The notes beneath the pieces are model-generated. The model was not told the DNA's origin. It saw only the letters and a program-made list of their open reading frames with translations, and ran no database searches. Source: Leyella stercorea (lineage in GTDB: Bacteria; Bacteroidota; Bacteroidia; Bacteroidales; Bacteroidaceae). From it: a stretch of 30,904 nucleotides of DNA. The stretch covers positions 1-30,904 of the forward strand of contig NZ_JADYUF010000044.1 of NCBI RefSeq assembly GCF_021531655.1. Reading direction: 5' to 3'. Shown here in pieces: positions 23,324 to 30,904 of this stretch; position 1 is the first letter of the stretch, and each line of letters opens with the position of its first letter. Position numbers and translations under genes: made by a program.

Positions 23324-25876
23324 ATGACAAATCAATTTTCGCCATTAGTGTCCGAAGTTATTGCTTATAGCCGCGAAGAGGCAGCAAGACTCTCATGCAG
23401 CAGCGTCAGACCAGAACATCTGATGTTGGCTATTTTGCGTGAGCGTAAGAATCCGATGACGGGGATTCTTACAGACTTGGATATTAATGTACATGAATTA
23501 AAGCAAAGTATAGAGTCGTTGTCATCATCAGAATCCAAGGCACATGATGACATTCAGATTCAGGCAAACAATGTTACTTCGCTTGACGACAAGACCAATA
23601 ATATATTGAAGCTATCGGTTCTTGAAGCCCGATTGGCTCACTCACAAACCGTTAATGTCGAACATATTGTATTGGCCATTCTGCACGACAACGCCTCAAA
23701 CGGCGTAAAGGCTGTACTCGGAAAATACGGAATAAACTATGAATTGGCAATGAAATATCTGCTGAAACCAAACTCTAAGACAACTGTAGACGGCATAGGG
23801 CTGTCAGAGGAAGAGGACGAAAATATGACAGGCCGAAACAGCCGACGTGGCGACAGTACTTCGTCAGCTGGAACAGCCGATATGAGCAAGACAAGTGGTA
23901 AGACCGGAACTCCTGTTCTTGACAAGTTTTCAACAGACTTGACAAAGGCCGCATCGGACGGAAAACTGGACCCCGTTGTAGGGCGTACTAATGAGATGCG
24001 ACGCGTTACAGAGGTGCTATGTCGCCGCAAGAAGAACAATCCGATACTTATAGGCGAACCTGGAGTCGGCAAGAGTGCTATAGCCGAAGGGTTGGCTCAG
24101 CAGATTGCAAGCCGACACACGTCACCATTGCTGTTCAACAAGCGCATACTTCGACTCGACATGACCTCGATTGTAGCCGGTACAAAATACCGCGGACAGT
24201 TTGAGGAACGCATTCAAGCCCTGCTACGTGAATTGGAGGACAATCCCGACATAATTGTATTCATCGATGAAATTCACACTATTGTAGGCGCTGGCAGCAC
24301 ACCAGGGTCAATGGATGCAGCCAACATAATGAAGCCTGCACTTTCGCGCGGACTCATACAATGCATTGGAGCAACTACTCTCGACGAATATCGCAACTCG
24401 ATTGAGAAGGACGGGGCCTTGGAGCGTCGCTTCCAGCGCATTATGGTAGAACCGAGTACAGCCGAAGAAACTCTCGAAATCCTCCATAATATCAAGGAGC
24501 GCTATGAGGACCATCATCACGTGCGCTATACAGACGAAGCCTTGAAGGCTTGTGTCGAACTTACCGGTCGGTACATAACCGGGCGTCAGTATCCCGACAA
24601 AGCAATAGACGCACTCGATGAGGTCGGTTCGCGTGTTCATCTGCAACATGCTGTAATTCCGCCAGCCATAGTCGACAAGGAAAAGGAAATTCGCCAGGCT
24701 GAGCAACTGAAACATGCTGCAGCAGCCGATCAGGACTTTGAACTTGCAGCAAGCTATCGCGACCGCCAATGCCAGCTTGAAGCCGAATTGAAGAGACTCA
24801 ACGAAGAGTGGGCTACACACGATGACGGAAATCGCGAAACTATCGATTCTGCTGATGTAGCCAACGTCGTGTCTACAATGACAGGAATACCTTTGCAGCG
24901 CATCTCAGAGAAAGAGAGCGACCGTCTGCGCCGTCTTGGTGAATGTCTCAACAATTCGGTCATAGCTCAGGAGAAGGCTATCAACAAGGTTGTGAGAAGC
25001 ATACAGCGCAACCGTATTGGTCTGGGCAGTCCCAACCGTCCGATTGGTGTATTCATGTTTCTCGGTCCAACTGGTGTAGGCAAGACCTATCTGGCCCAAC
25101 GCCTTGCAGAGGAAATGTTCGGTACTAAGGATGCCATGATACGCATTGACATGAGCGAGTATTCAGAGAAGTTCAACACCTCGCGCCTTGTTGGCGCACC
25201 TCCGGGATATGTTGGCTATGGAGAAGGAGGACAGCTTACCGAGCGTGTACGTCGCCACCCCTACTCTATCGTGCTGCTCGACGAGATAGAGAAAGCCCAC
25301 GGCGACGTATTCAACCTGCTACTGCAAGTTCTTGACGAGGGACGTATGACCGATGGCAACGGACGAATAGTCGATTTCCGCAACACGATTATCATCATGA
25401 CTTCCAATGCCGGCACACGCCAGCTCAAGGACTTCAGCCATGGTATAGGTTTTAATGCCATGTCGATAAATGGTGCAGCCAATGAGCAGTCGAAGGAATA
25501 TGCCCGCTCTATCATTCAGAAGGCTCTCTCGCGTCAGTTTGCCCCAGAGTTTCTGAATCGTCTTGACGAGATAATCACATTCGACCAGCTTGACGCTAAG
25601 GCCATAAGAAGAATTGTTGATGTAGAACTTGACAAACTCGTCAAGCGAATTTCAAAGAATGGTTATGCTCTGACAGTAACAGATGCAGCTAAAACATTCC
25701 TTGCCTCAAAAGGCTATGATCCGCAGTTTGGCGCACGTCCGCTTAAGCGAGCCATTCAGACATACGTAGAGGACGAAATCTGCGAAAAGATTCTGATTGG
25801 TGAAATCAATACTGGTGATGCCATCATCGTTGACAAGAAAGCAGACGAAGACAAGTTGACTGTTGTCAATGATTAA
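23324..25876 (+). CDS. clpC: ClpC-type AAA+ unfoldase, ATPase subunit of the Clp protease
   Basis: This 850-residue HSP100 ATPase unfolds proteins for the ClpP protease. Two Clp-N repeats occupy residues 1-150. A Ser/Thr/Gly-rich, acidic linker (about 160-197) follows. AAA-1 has Walker A GEPGVGKS at 244-251 and Walker B FIDEIH at 313-318. A short UVR-like middle segment (452-490) replaces the long coiled-coil of ClpB, which supports ClpC. AAA-2 has Walker A GPTGVGKT at 581-588, Walker B LLDEIE at 651-656 and the pore loop GYVGYGEGG at 628-636. The IGF tripeptide at 708-710 fits the ClpP-docking loop. No clpP or mcsAB is nearby. The gene is followed by the palindromic repeat region. Confidence 0.95.
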   Translation: MTNQFSPLVSEVIAYSREEAARLSCSSVRPEHLMLAILRERKNPMTGILTDLDINVHELKQSIESLSSSESKAHDDIQIQANNVTSLDDKTNNILKLSVLEARLAHSQTVNVEHIVLAILHDNASNGVKAVLGKYGINYELAMKYLLKPNSKTTVDGIGLSEEEDENMTGRNSRRGDSTSSAGTADMSKTSGKTGTPVLDKFSTDLTKAASDGKLDPVVGRTNEMRRVTEVLCRRKKNNPILIGEPGVGKSAIAEGLAQQIASRHTSPLLFNKRILRLDMTSIVAGTKYRGQFEERIQALLRELEDNPDIIVFIDEIHTIVGAGSTPGSMDAANIMKPALSRGLIQCIGATTLDEYRNSIEKDGALERRFQRIMVEPSTAEETLEILHNIKERYEDHHHVRYTDEALKACVELTGRYITGRQYPDKAIDALDEVGSRVHLQHAVIPPAIVDKEKEIRQAEQLKHAAAADQDFELAASYRDRQCQLEAELKRLNEEWATHDDGNRETIDSADVANVVSTMTGIPLQRISEKESDRLRRLGECLNNSVIAQEKAINKVVRSIQRNRIGLGSPNRPIGVFMFLGPTGVGKTYLAQRLAEEMFGTKDAMIRIDMSEYSEKFNTSRLVGAPPGYVGYGEGGQLTERVRRHPYSIVLLDEIEKAHGDVFNLLLQVLDEGRMTDGNGRIVDFRNTIIIMTSNAGTRQLKDFSHGIGFNAMSINGAANEQSKEYARSIIQKALSRQFAPEFLNRLDEIITFDQLDAKAIRRIVDVELDKLVKRISKNGYALTVTDAAKTFLASKGYDPQFGARPLKRAIQTYVEDEICEKILIGEINTGDAIIVDKKADEDKLTVVND

Positions 25877-25914
25877 AATCACGTTACAGAAAATACAAAC
25901 GGCGAGAAGGCTAT

Positions 25915-25933
25915 GAGGGTGTGTCAAAAGTCA
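25915..25933 (+). repeat. GAGGGYGTGTCAAAAGTCA repeat, copy 1
   Basis: This 19-base string follows the clpC stop by 38 bp. It recurs with one change at 30832-30850, six bases past the stop of the TonB receptor. Both copies stand immediately upstream of palindromic repeat units. It resembles one arm of a terminator, but its reverse complement is not found within the following 800 bp. Confidence 0.75.
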
Positions 25934-25942
25934 CAGCAGTAC

Positions 25943-26165
25943 GCCCCGAAGGGGCAGAAGCTCATAGCCCAGGGCCGCTCGGCTCTGCCGCTTGCCTAAG
26001 CAAGAACACCCTGGGTAAAAGTATCGCAAATCATAATGCGCCCTGTAAGGGCAAAAGCGTTAATTATCAATGCTTTTGCCCTTGCAGGGCGTTTTGCTAT
26101 TTTCAATCCGTACACCCAAGGCGCTGCCTTGGGCTATGTGCTTTTGGGGCTTTCAGCCCGTTTTG
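25943..26165. repeat. BIME-like array of palindromic units
   Basis: Five hairpins lie in order: A GCCCC-GAA-GGGGC (25943-25955); B CCCAGGG...CCCTGGG (25968-25974 with 26009-26015), whose 34-base loop holds two mini-hairpins; C, a 20-bp stem with one wobble (26039-26058 with 26072-26091); D CCCAAGGC-GCT-GCCTTGGG (26115-26133); and E GGGCT-TTC-AGCCC (26147-26159). A-B and D-E are the same bipartite design in opposite orientation: a small GAA-loop palindrome, a spacer ending CATAG, then a larger palindrome ending in T. The pair faces inward on hairpin C. This is how REP/BIME elements are built. ORFs across it are by-products of the repeats. Confidence 0.8.
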
Positions 26166-26170
26166 TGGGT

Positions 26171-26202
26171 CTTCGGGATGGTTTCGGGATGCGTTCGGGT
26201 GA
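26171..26202 (+). repeat. TTCGGGATG triple repeat, copy 2
   Basis: CTTCGGGATGG, TTTCGGGATGC and GTTCGGGTGA follow each other directly after the palindromic array. The block matches 17091-17122 at 30 of 32 positions. Here it is joined to the palindromes, whereas at 17091 it stands alone, so it is a separable module. Confidence 0.8.
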
Positions 26203-26420
26203 AATCGGCCTCACTTACGTGTGCACCAAGGATTGGGAATAGTAAAAGAACGATGGGCTATTGTATATAATTTGATGCTTGCGAGACAAAAAGAGCTATG
26301 CAATCGATGTTTTTCCTTGTCGTGGCATAGGTCTACTGAGGTTGTTTTTATATTTGTTACATTAGTGCAACGTGACAATTTATTGATTATCAGCTCTTTA
26401 GAGAGAATTTGATGGAGGTG

Positions 26421-26582
26421 GGCGTTTCAGTTTCAGTTGTTTCAGTTTATTTTGAAGGGGTGTGACATTTCCTTATTCTTATATAATATATTGATTATTA
26501 ATTAGTTATAAGTATATAATAGAGGGTTTGAGAGATAACTGACCCTTTAAAAACGAACTGAAACTGAAACAACTGAAACACC
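26421..26582. mobile_element. 162-bp inverted-repeat element, MITE-like
   Basis: The left end (GGCGTTTCAGTTTCAGTTG..., 26421-26462) and the reverse complement of the right end (GGTGTTTCAGTTGTTTCAG..., 26582-26541) are alike over about 40 bases, allowing a shift in the number of TTTCAGTT units. The centre is A/T-rich (TATAATATATTGATTATT and similar) and has no ORF. Terminal inverted repeats with an empty A/T-rich core suit a miniature transposable element, but no target-site duplication is obvious. It may instead be a regulatory relic of a lost gene. Confidence 0.45.
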
Positions 26583-26628
26583 TTGTCGTGATTAAGGTTC
26601 ATACAGACATTTGGAGTGATAATAATTC

Positions 26629-26651
26629 TTGTTATCTTTATCTGATAACAA
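26629..26651. repeat. 8-bp palindrome, TTGTTATC...GATAACAA
   Basis: TTGTTATC (26629-26636) and GATAACAA (26644-26651) pair perfectly around 7 bases, just past the larger terminator of pyk on the minus strand. Possible roles are a secondary terminator or an operator-like site. The stretch 26203-26420 before this region shows no gene and no clear structure. Confidence 0.4.
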
Positions 26652-26666
26652 ATTTATATAGAGTGA

Positions 26667-26730
26667 GTGTCAAAATGGGAGTTAGATGGATTAACTTCTT
26701 ATTATATTCCTATAAAGCCCATTTTGACAC
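26667..26730 (-). terminator. long-loop hairpin downstream of pyk
   Basis: GTGTCAAAATGGG (26667-26679) is the exact reverse complement of CCCATTTTGACAC (26718-26730). The 38-base loop is A/T-rich. It lies 29 bp past the pyk stop. The TGTCAAAA sequence in the arms echoes the repeats at 25915 and 30832. There is no strong T-tract, so terminator function is inferred. Confidence 0.6.
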
Positions 26731-26759
26731 CCTCTTATAGATTCATAATGAAATTGTTC

Positions 26760-28211
26760 TTACTGTTCCTTCTGTGGCAAGTGGAACTCATACGACTTGT
26801 CGAATACCTGGCTGACCTGATTGATTTCCAGCAATGTAGTGCCAGTAGGATTGCCCAATCCGAAGCTACCGCTAAGGTAAGCTATCTTGTCGTCGAGAGT
26901 GATGTATCCCTTCTGACGAAGCATACGCAAGGCTGCTATAAACATATATTCAGCCGAGGCCTGTTCCTTCTGATGGATAGGAATTACGCCATAGCTAAGA
27001 TTGAGCCAGCGCTGGGTCTTCTCCTTATAGCAGATGGCGAGCACGGGGTTAGGTCCGCGGAAAGCAGCCAGATGGCGTACAGTCTCACCTGTAAGCGAAT
27101 CAGTTATGATACCAGCCACACCAATACGACGAGTGGCATCGATAGCAGCATGAGCAAGAAATTCGCGCTGCGAGCAATTTTCGTTCATCGGCACTTCCCA
27201 CTCTCCCATAGCGTTGCGGTCCTTCTCAGCCTGCTCGGCGATGGCAGCCATTGTCTTAACTGCTTCAAGAGGATACTTACCGCTGGCAGTTTCGCCCGAA
27301 AGCATAAGGGCATCTGTGTAAGAGTAGATAGCATTGGCGATATCTGTAACTTCAGCACGTGTAGGGCGCGGATTCTTAATCATGGTGTGAAGCATCTGTG
27401 TAGCCACTATTACCGGCTTCTTCATCATCACACACTTGCGAATAATCTGGCGCTGAATGCCTGGAATGCGCTCTATTGGCACCTCAATGCCAAGGTCGCC
27501 ACGGGCAATCATTATACCGTACGAAGCGTCAATAATCTCCTCAATATTGTCAACACCTTCCTGGTTCTCAATCTTCGAAATGATTTTGATGTCGCTATTG
27601 TGCTCGTCAAGAATCTTCTGAATTGCCAGAACGTCGGCTGCTGAGCGCACAAACGAATGGGCAATGAAGTCAATGTCTTCTTCAATAGCAAGCAGAATAT
27701 TCTGGCGGTCTTTCTCGGTAATTGCAGGCAGAGCGATGTGTTCGCCCGGAACATTTACGCTCTTGTGTGCACCGAGCACTCCGTCGTTCTGCACCTGTGC
27801 TACAAGCATCGGACCTACATTTTCGACAACAAGCATATCAAGCTCGCCATCATCAAAAAGTACATGGTCGCCTTCCTTAACATCTTTAGCGAAGTCTGGA
27901 TACGACACGTTTACGATGTCGTGTGAAGTGTCCATCTCCGGGCGTCCGAAAATCTTCACCATGTCACCAGTCTTGTATTCTATAGGCGACTCAACACCTG
28001 TCGTGCGCACCTCAGGGCCCTTGGTGTCAATCATAAGTGCGATGTGTGGCGATACAGCTCGCACATTCCGTATTATAGTACGTATCCCGTCTGGAGTGGC
28101 GTGTGCCGTGTTCATACGCACTACATTCATGCCCGCAAAGAAAAGTTTGCGGATGAAGTCAACGTCACAACGGCGGTCACTAATAGAAGCAACAATCTTT
28201 GTCTGTTTCAT
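26760..28211 (-). CDS. pyk: pyruvate kinase
   Basis: Pyruvate kinase makes ATP and pyruvate from phosphoenolpyruvate, the last step of glycolysis. I take the ATG at 28211 (MKQTKIVASISDRRCD), giving 483 residues; the upstream ATG at 28355 would add 48 residues unlike the family and would start upstream of the -7 box. RMNTAHATPDG (about residues 31-41) is the N-terminal substrate motif, MIDTKGPEVRT the next conserved strand, MIARGDLGIEV (about 235-245) the metal/phosphate loop, and SGETASGKYPLEAV (about 307-320) follows. The C-terminal domain (about 350-483) is complete. The gene is monocistronic and divergent from the TonB receptor gene. Confidence 0.97.
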   Translation of the reverse strand: MKQTKIVASISDRRCDVDFIRKLFFAGMNVVRMNTAHATPDGIRTIIRNVRAVSPHIALMIDTKGPEVRTTGVESPIEYKTGDMVKIFGRPEMDTSHDIVNVSYPDFAKDVKEGDHVLFDDGELDMLVVENVGPMLVAQVQNDGVLGAHKSVNVPGEHIALPAITEKDRQNILLAIEEDIDFIAHSFVRSAADVLAIQKILDEHNSDIKIISKIENQEGVDNIEEIIDASYGIMIARGDLGIEVPIERIPGIQRQIIRKCVMMKKPVIVATQMLHTMIKNPRPTRAEVTDIANAIYSYTDALMLSGETASGKYPLEAVKTMAAIAEQAEKDRNAMGEWEVPMNENCSQREFLAHAAIDATRRIGVAGIITDSLTGETVRHLAAFRGPNPVLAICYKEKTQRWLNLSYGVIPIHQKEQASAEYMFIAALRMLRQKGYITLDDKIAYLSGSFGLGNPTGTTLLEINQVSQVFDKSYEFHLPQKEQ

Positions 28212-28250
28212 TACCTGTATGTATAAATGTGTTTTTGATATTCTCTTGTG

Positions 28251-28258
28251 CAAAGTTA
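28251..28258 (-). promoter_or_regulatory. -7 box of pyk
   Basis: TAACTTTG on the minus strand fits TAnnTTTG and lies 39 bp before the chosen ATG (28211). It lies downstream of the alternative start at 28355, which supports the shorter protein. No convincing -33 box is seen. Confidence 0.55.
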
Positions 28259-28363
28259 CGGAATTTTGAGCACATTTTTGATTTATGCAATCAAAATATT
28301 TTTTTATTTGTAGCAAATTAGCTTTGCTCTTGTTTGTTATCATTCTTTTCATCATAAGTTATG

Positions 28364-28395
28364 ATTGTGCAGATTGAAGATAATGACTAATTTTG
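28364..28395 (+). promoter_or_regulatory. promoter of the TonB-dependent receptor gene
   Basis: ATTG (28364-28367), a 20-bp spacer and TAATTTTG (28388-28395) match the Bacteroidales consensus. The predicted start near 28402 gives a leader of about 33 nt. Confidence 0.65.
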
Positions 28396-28434
28396 CAACC
28401 GTTAAACAAATTAAATCATGTAAAAGAATTGTAG

Positions 28435-30825
28435 ATGGATTCAAAACTCTGTGTATTTTCAGCTCTATGCTTTCTGCCATCAATGGCAGTAGCCGACAGC
28501 TTCAACTTTAACGAAAAACACCTATCTGACACTTCCCGTGTCTACGACATCGACGAGGTAATAGTAGCCTCTCGCCCCAAAGACATTCAACGATTGCGCC
28601 GCCAAGCCGTCAGCTCAACATCGCTTTCGGCAAGCACTCTCAGCTCATTTGCAGCACGCGACTTAAGGGACGTTTCTTCAAGAGTCCCCTCGTTTGTAAT
28701 GCCAGCTTATGGCTCGCGCTACACATCATCTGTATATGTGCGTGGTATCGGAGCCAGAGTCAACAGCCCTGCCGTTGGCATGTATGTAGACGATATACCC
28801 CTGGTAAGCAAGAGTGCCTTCAACACCCATATCTACGACATCAGTCGTATTGATATGCTTCGCGGTCCGCAAGGCACGCTCTACGGACAGAATGCCGAGG
28901 GAGGATTAATAAGGATTTACACCAAGAGTCCGTTGTACTATCAAGGTACAGATGTACAGATGAGTATTGGAAACCATTTCTGGCGCATGGCACAGCTTAG
29001 CCATTATGGCAAGGCTGAAGGATTGGGAGCATATTCTGTATCTGCTTTCTATAACGGACAGAATGGATTTCAACACAACCAAGCTACGGGCAAGCGTGCC
29101 GACAACGGAAACGAGGCAGGAGCACGTCTGAAGCTGATCCGCCAGCAGACAGCCCGCACTATGATTTCGCTCACAGCCGACTATCAATGGGTGCGACAGA
29201 ACGGATTTGCATACGGCGAATACGACGTGGCCACAGGTCGCGCCCAAGACCCTTCTACCAATCTGCCCAACAACTATCGTCGCCATCTGCTCTCGGTAGG
29301 ACTTAACGTCAACTACAAGGGTCGTAATGCCGACATCAATTCCACCACGAGCTATCAGTATCTGAACGACAATATGCAGATGGACCAGGACTATACGGCG
29401 CTCGACTTTATGCAGCTGCACCAACGCCAGCTCATGAATGCCGTGACACAGGAATTTGCCATCAAGAATCATGACGATAACCGTTGGCGTCGTGTCACAG
29501 GTGCCTTCTTCAGCTACCAATGGCTCCATACTGACGGACCTGTAGGATTTGGCGAGAGTATGACCGGACCGATGGGAAAAGCTATTGCCGGGACTATTTA
29601 TAATAGCATACTTAATGGGATGATAGCCGAAGGAATGCTTGAGAGTGTCGCCAAAACAATGATAGAAAAAGCTGGTGGCGTAAGCATGGGCATTGGTATT
29701 GATGTGCCAGGCACGTTCCGTACTCCTCAGCTCAACGCAGCCCTGTTTCACGAGTCGAGCCTGCAACTGTCCAATCGCTTGAGGGCTACTCTCGGATTGC
29801 GCTACGACCTCTCGCGCACATCAATCCATTACGACACTCGTGCCATAATGACAATGGATAAAAACATCATGGGACAGAAGACTTCGAACACGCTCAGTTC
29901 TCACTTTAACAGCCGTACCCACAACACCTTCAATCAGCTGTTGCCTAAGTTGGCATTAACATATGATTTAGGCAAAGTCTCGCAGTCAAATGGTGGAGAA
30001 ATCGGCAATCTTTACGCCTCAGTCAGCAAGGGCTACAGAGCAGGTGGTTACAACATACAGATGTTCTCCGACATTCTGCAGACCGAACTCATGGCAAACC
30101 GCATGAAGGCAATGAAGGAAAGCTACGACATCCCCCACTCTGCCGACGACTACTCAAAGGTGAACAATACTATATCATACAAGCCTGAGGAGAGCTGGAA
30201 CTATGAAGCGGGTGCCCACCTCAATCTCTTCAATCAGGCTGTCCATCTTGACCTCTCTGCCTACTACATGCAGATAAAGAACCAGCAGCTGTCGGTTATG
30301 GCAGGTACATACGGATTCGGAAGAATGATGGTCAATGCAGGTCGTAGCCGTAGTTTTGGTGGCGAAATGACTCTACGCGGAAGTTCGTTCAACAACGCTC
30401 TTGCATGGGCTGTGGCATACGGCTATACTAATGCCACATTCCGCAACTACAACGATGGCGAGAACGACTATAGAGGTAATAGAGTGCCGTTCGCTCCAGA
30501 ACACACTCTCTCGGCAAATGCCGACTATACAATACTTCCACAGCAGTCATTTCTTAAGAGCGTAGTGATAGGTGCAGGTACTACAGCCCAGGGCGAAATC
30601 TATTGGGACGAGGCTAACAGCTACAAACAGAAGGTCTATGCCCTCCTTAACGCTCACGCCAAGTTCGGGTTCAAGCATTTTACAGTAAACCTGTGGGCAA
30701 AGAACCTTACAAACACACGTTATTGTACGTTTGCCATGGACAGTTCGGCATCGCGCACCAAGCGCTATTTCGGTCAAAAGGGAGCACCCGTAACATTTGG
30801 AGCAGATTTCAATTTCAGTTTCTAA
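28435..30825 (+). CDS. TonB-dependent outer-membrane receptor
   Basis: The 796-residue protein starts with a signal peptide (MDSKLCVFSALCFLPSMAVA). The segment DIDEVIVASRPKD (about 39-51) looks like a TonB box. The plug domain (about 55-165) contains SVYVRGIGARVNSPAVGMYV, IPLVSK and MLRGPQGTLYGQNAEGG, classic plug motifs. Residues 170-796 form a 22-strand-type barrel with alternating aromatic strands and a terminal Phe (FNFSF). The protein lacks the CarboxypepD-like N-terminal domain and the SusD partner seen in glycan-uptake SusC proteins, so a siderophore, haem, vitamin or small-molecule ligand is more likely; the ligand cannot be read from sequence. It is transcribed alone from a promoter at 28364-28395. 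Confidence 0.94.
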   Translation: MDSKLCVFSALCFLPSMAVADSFNFNEKHLSDTSRVYDIDEVIVASRPKDIQRLRRQAVSSTSLSASTLSSFAARDLRDVSSRVPSFVMPAYGSRYTSSVYVRGIGARVNSPAVGMYVDDIPLVSKSAFNTHIYDISRIDMLRGPQGTLYGQNAEGGLIRIYTKSPLYYQGTDVQMSIGNHFWRMAQLSHYGKAEGLGAYSVSAFYNGQNGFQHNQATGKRADNGNEAGARLKLIRQQTARTMISLTADYQWVRQNGFAYGEYDVATGRAQDPSTNLPNNYRRHLLSVGLNVNYKGRNADINSTTSYQYLNDNMQMDQDYTALDFMQLHQRQLMNAVTQEFAIKNHDDNRWRRVTGAFFSYQWLHTDGPVGFGESMTGPMGKAIAGTIYNSILNGMIAEGMLESVAKTMIEKAGGVSMGIGIDVPGTFRTPQLNAALFHESSLQLSNRLRATLGLRYDLSRTSIHYDTRAIMTMDKNIMGQKTSNTLSSHFNSRTHNTFNQLLPKLALTYDLGKVSQSNGGEIGNLYASVSKGYRAGGYNIQMFSDILQTELMANRMKAMKESYDIPHSADDYSKVNNTISYKPEESWNYEAGAHLNLFNQAVHLDLSAYYMQIKNQQLSVMAGTYGFGRMMVNAGRSRSFGGEMTLRGSSFNNALAWAVAYGYTNATFRNYNDGENDYRGNRVPFAPEHTLSANADYTILPQQSFLKSVVIGAGTTAQGEIYWDEANSYKQKVYALLNAHAKFGFKHFTVNLWAKNLTNTRYCTFAMDSSASRTKRYFGQKGAPVTFGADFNFSF

Positions 30826-30831
30826 AAACAT

Positions 30832-30850
30832 GAGGGCGTGTCAAAAGTCA
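30832..30850 (+). repeat. GAGGGYGTGTCAAAAGTCA repeat, copy 2
   Basis: This copy matches 25915-25933 at 18 of 19 positions, with C in place of T in the variable position. It starts 6 bp after the receptor stop and directly precedes the inverted palindromic unit at the window end. Confidence 0.75.
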
Positions 30851-30852
30851 AA

Positions 30853-30904
30853 CAAAACGGGCTGAAAGCCCCAAAAGCACATAGCCCAAGGCAGCGCCTT
30901 GGGT
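30853..30904 (-). repeat. inverted copy of the palindromic D-E unit, cut by the window end
   Basis: These 52 bases are the exact reverse complement of 26114-26165. They include GGGCTGAAAGCCC and the CCCAAGGC...GCCTTGGG hairpin. The element continues past the window, so its full length is unknown. Confidence 0.9.

Noticed and set aside
25921..26270. Short ORFs of 60-90 codons across the palindromic repeats
   Set aside because: They translate repeat DNA (for example GAALGYVLLG), so they are by-products of the repeats rather than genes.
26667..27644. 325-codon plus-strand ORF
   Set aside because: It is antisense to pyk and starts in the pyk terminator hairpin; it has no family features, whereas pyk is complete on the other strand.
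28212..28355. 48-residue N-terminal extension of pyruvate kinase
   Set aside because: It lies upstream of the -7 box and does not resemble the family; MKQTKIVASISDRR is the normal start.
1..30904. tRNA or rRNA genes
   Set aside because: I saw no cloverleaf with a T-arm motif and no rRNA-like block, but I could not run a dedicated search.

Overview
The window reads as a chromosomal segment of a Bacteroidales bacterium, most likely of the Prevotella group. The grounds are the promoter style (TAnnTTTG -7 boxes with a TTTG/ATTG box about 20 bp upstream), A/T-rich start regions with almost no Shine-Dalgarno sequences, a fused FeoA-FeoB, a fused two-domain HisB, a lipid-anchored TamA-like protein (TamL type), an M64 peptidase and a TonB-dependent receptor. 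The genus is an inference; there is no rRNA or tRNA in the window to settle it.

Layout. 1-600 is gene-poor and repeat-rich: three 24-bp tandem repeats, a cluster of GGTACTG-type repeats, and a possible 53-codon ORF. From 602 to 14811 everything is on the minus strand: a TtcA-like tRNA thiolation enzyme and a DUF486 membrane protein; a fused NfnAB/glutamate-synthase-like flavoprotein; serS; the rplU-rpmA operon with a structured leader; a large exported transglutaminase-domain protein; tkt-rpiB (non-oxidative pentose phosphate pathway); a candidate small RNA; and feoAB. thrS (15038-16990) is divergent from feoAB. A TamL-like outer-membrane assembly protein (minus) and a trmH-hisB-folK-M64 peptidase run (plus) diverge from back-to-back promoters near 19570-19607, followed by clpC. 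After clpC come about 880 bp without genes, holding a composite array of palindromic repeats, a second inverted-repeat element and the terminator of pyk. pyk (minus) and a TonB-dependent receptor (plus) diverge at 28212-28434. The window ends inside another copy of the palindromic repeat, inverted and identical over the 52 bases visible.

How it fits together. Most genes are housekeeping: translation (serS, thrS, rplU, rpmA, two RNA-modifying enzymes), central carbon metabolism (tkt, rpiB, pyk), redox (Nfn-like), iron uptake (feoAB), envelope biogenesis and nutrient uptake (TamL, TonB receptor) and proteolysis (clpC). I found no defence system, prophage, transposase or CRISPR array. The most unusual material is non-coding: (i) the palindromic, BIME-like repeat array at 25943-26202, with an inverted partner at 30853-30904; (ii) a candidate roughly 75-nt small RNA between feoAB and tkt with its own promoter and terminator; (iii) the repeat clusters at 74-145 and 408-524; (iv) an inverted-repeat, MITE-like element at 26421-26582; and (v) overlapping divergent promoters between the TamL gene and trmH.
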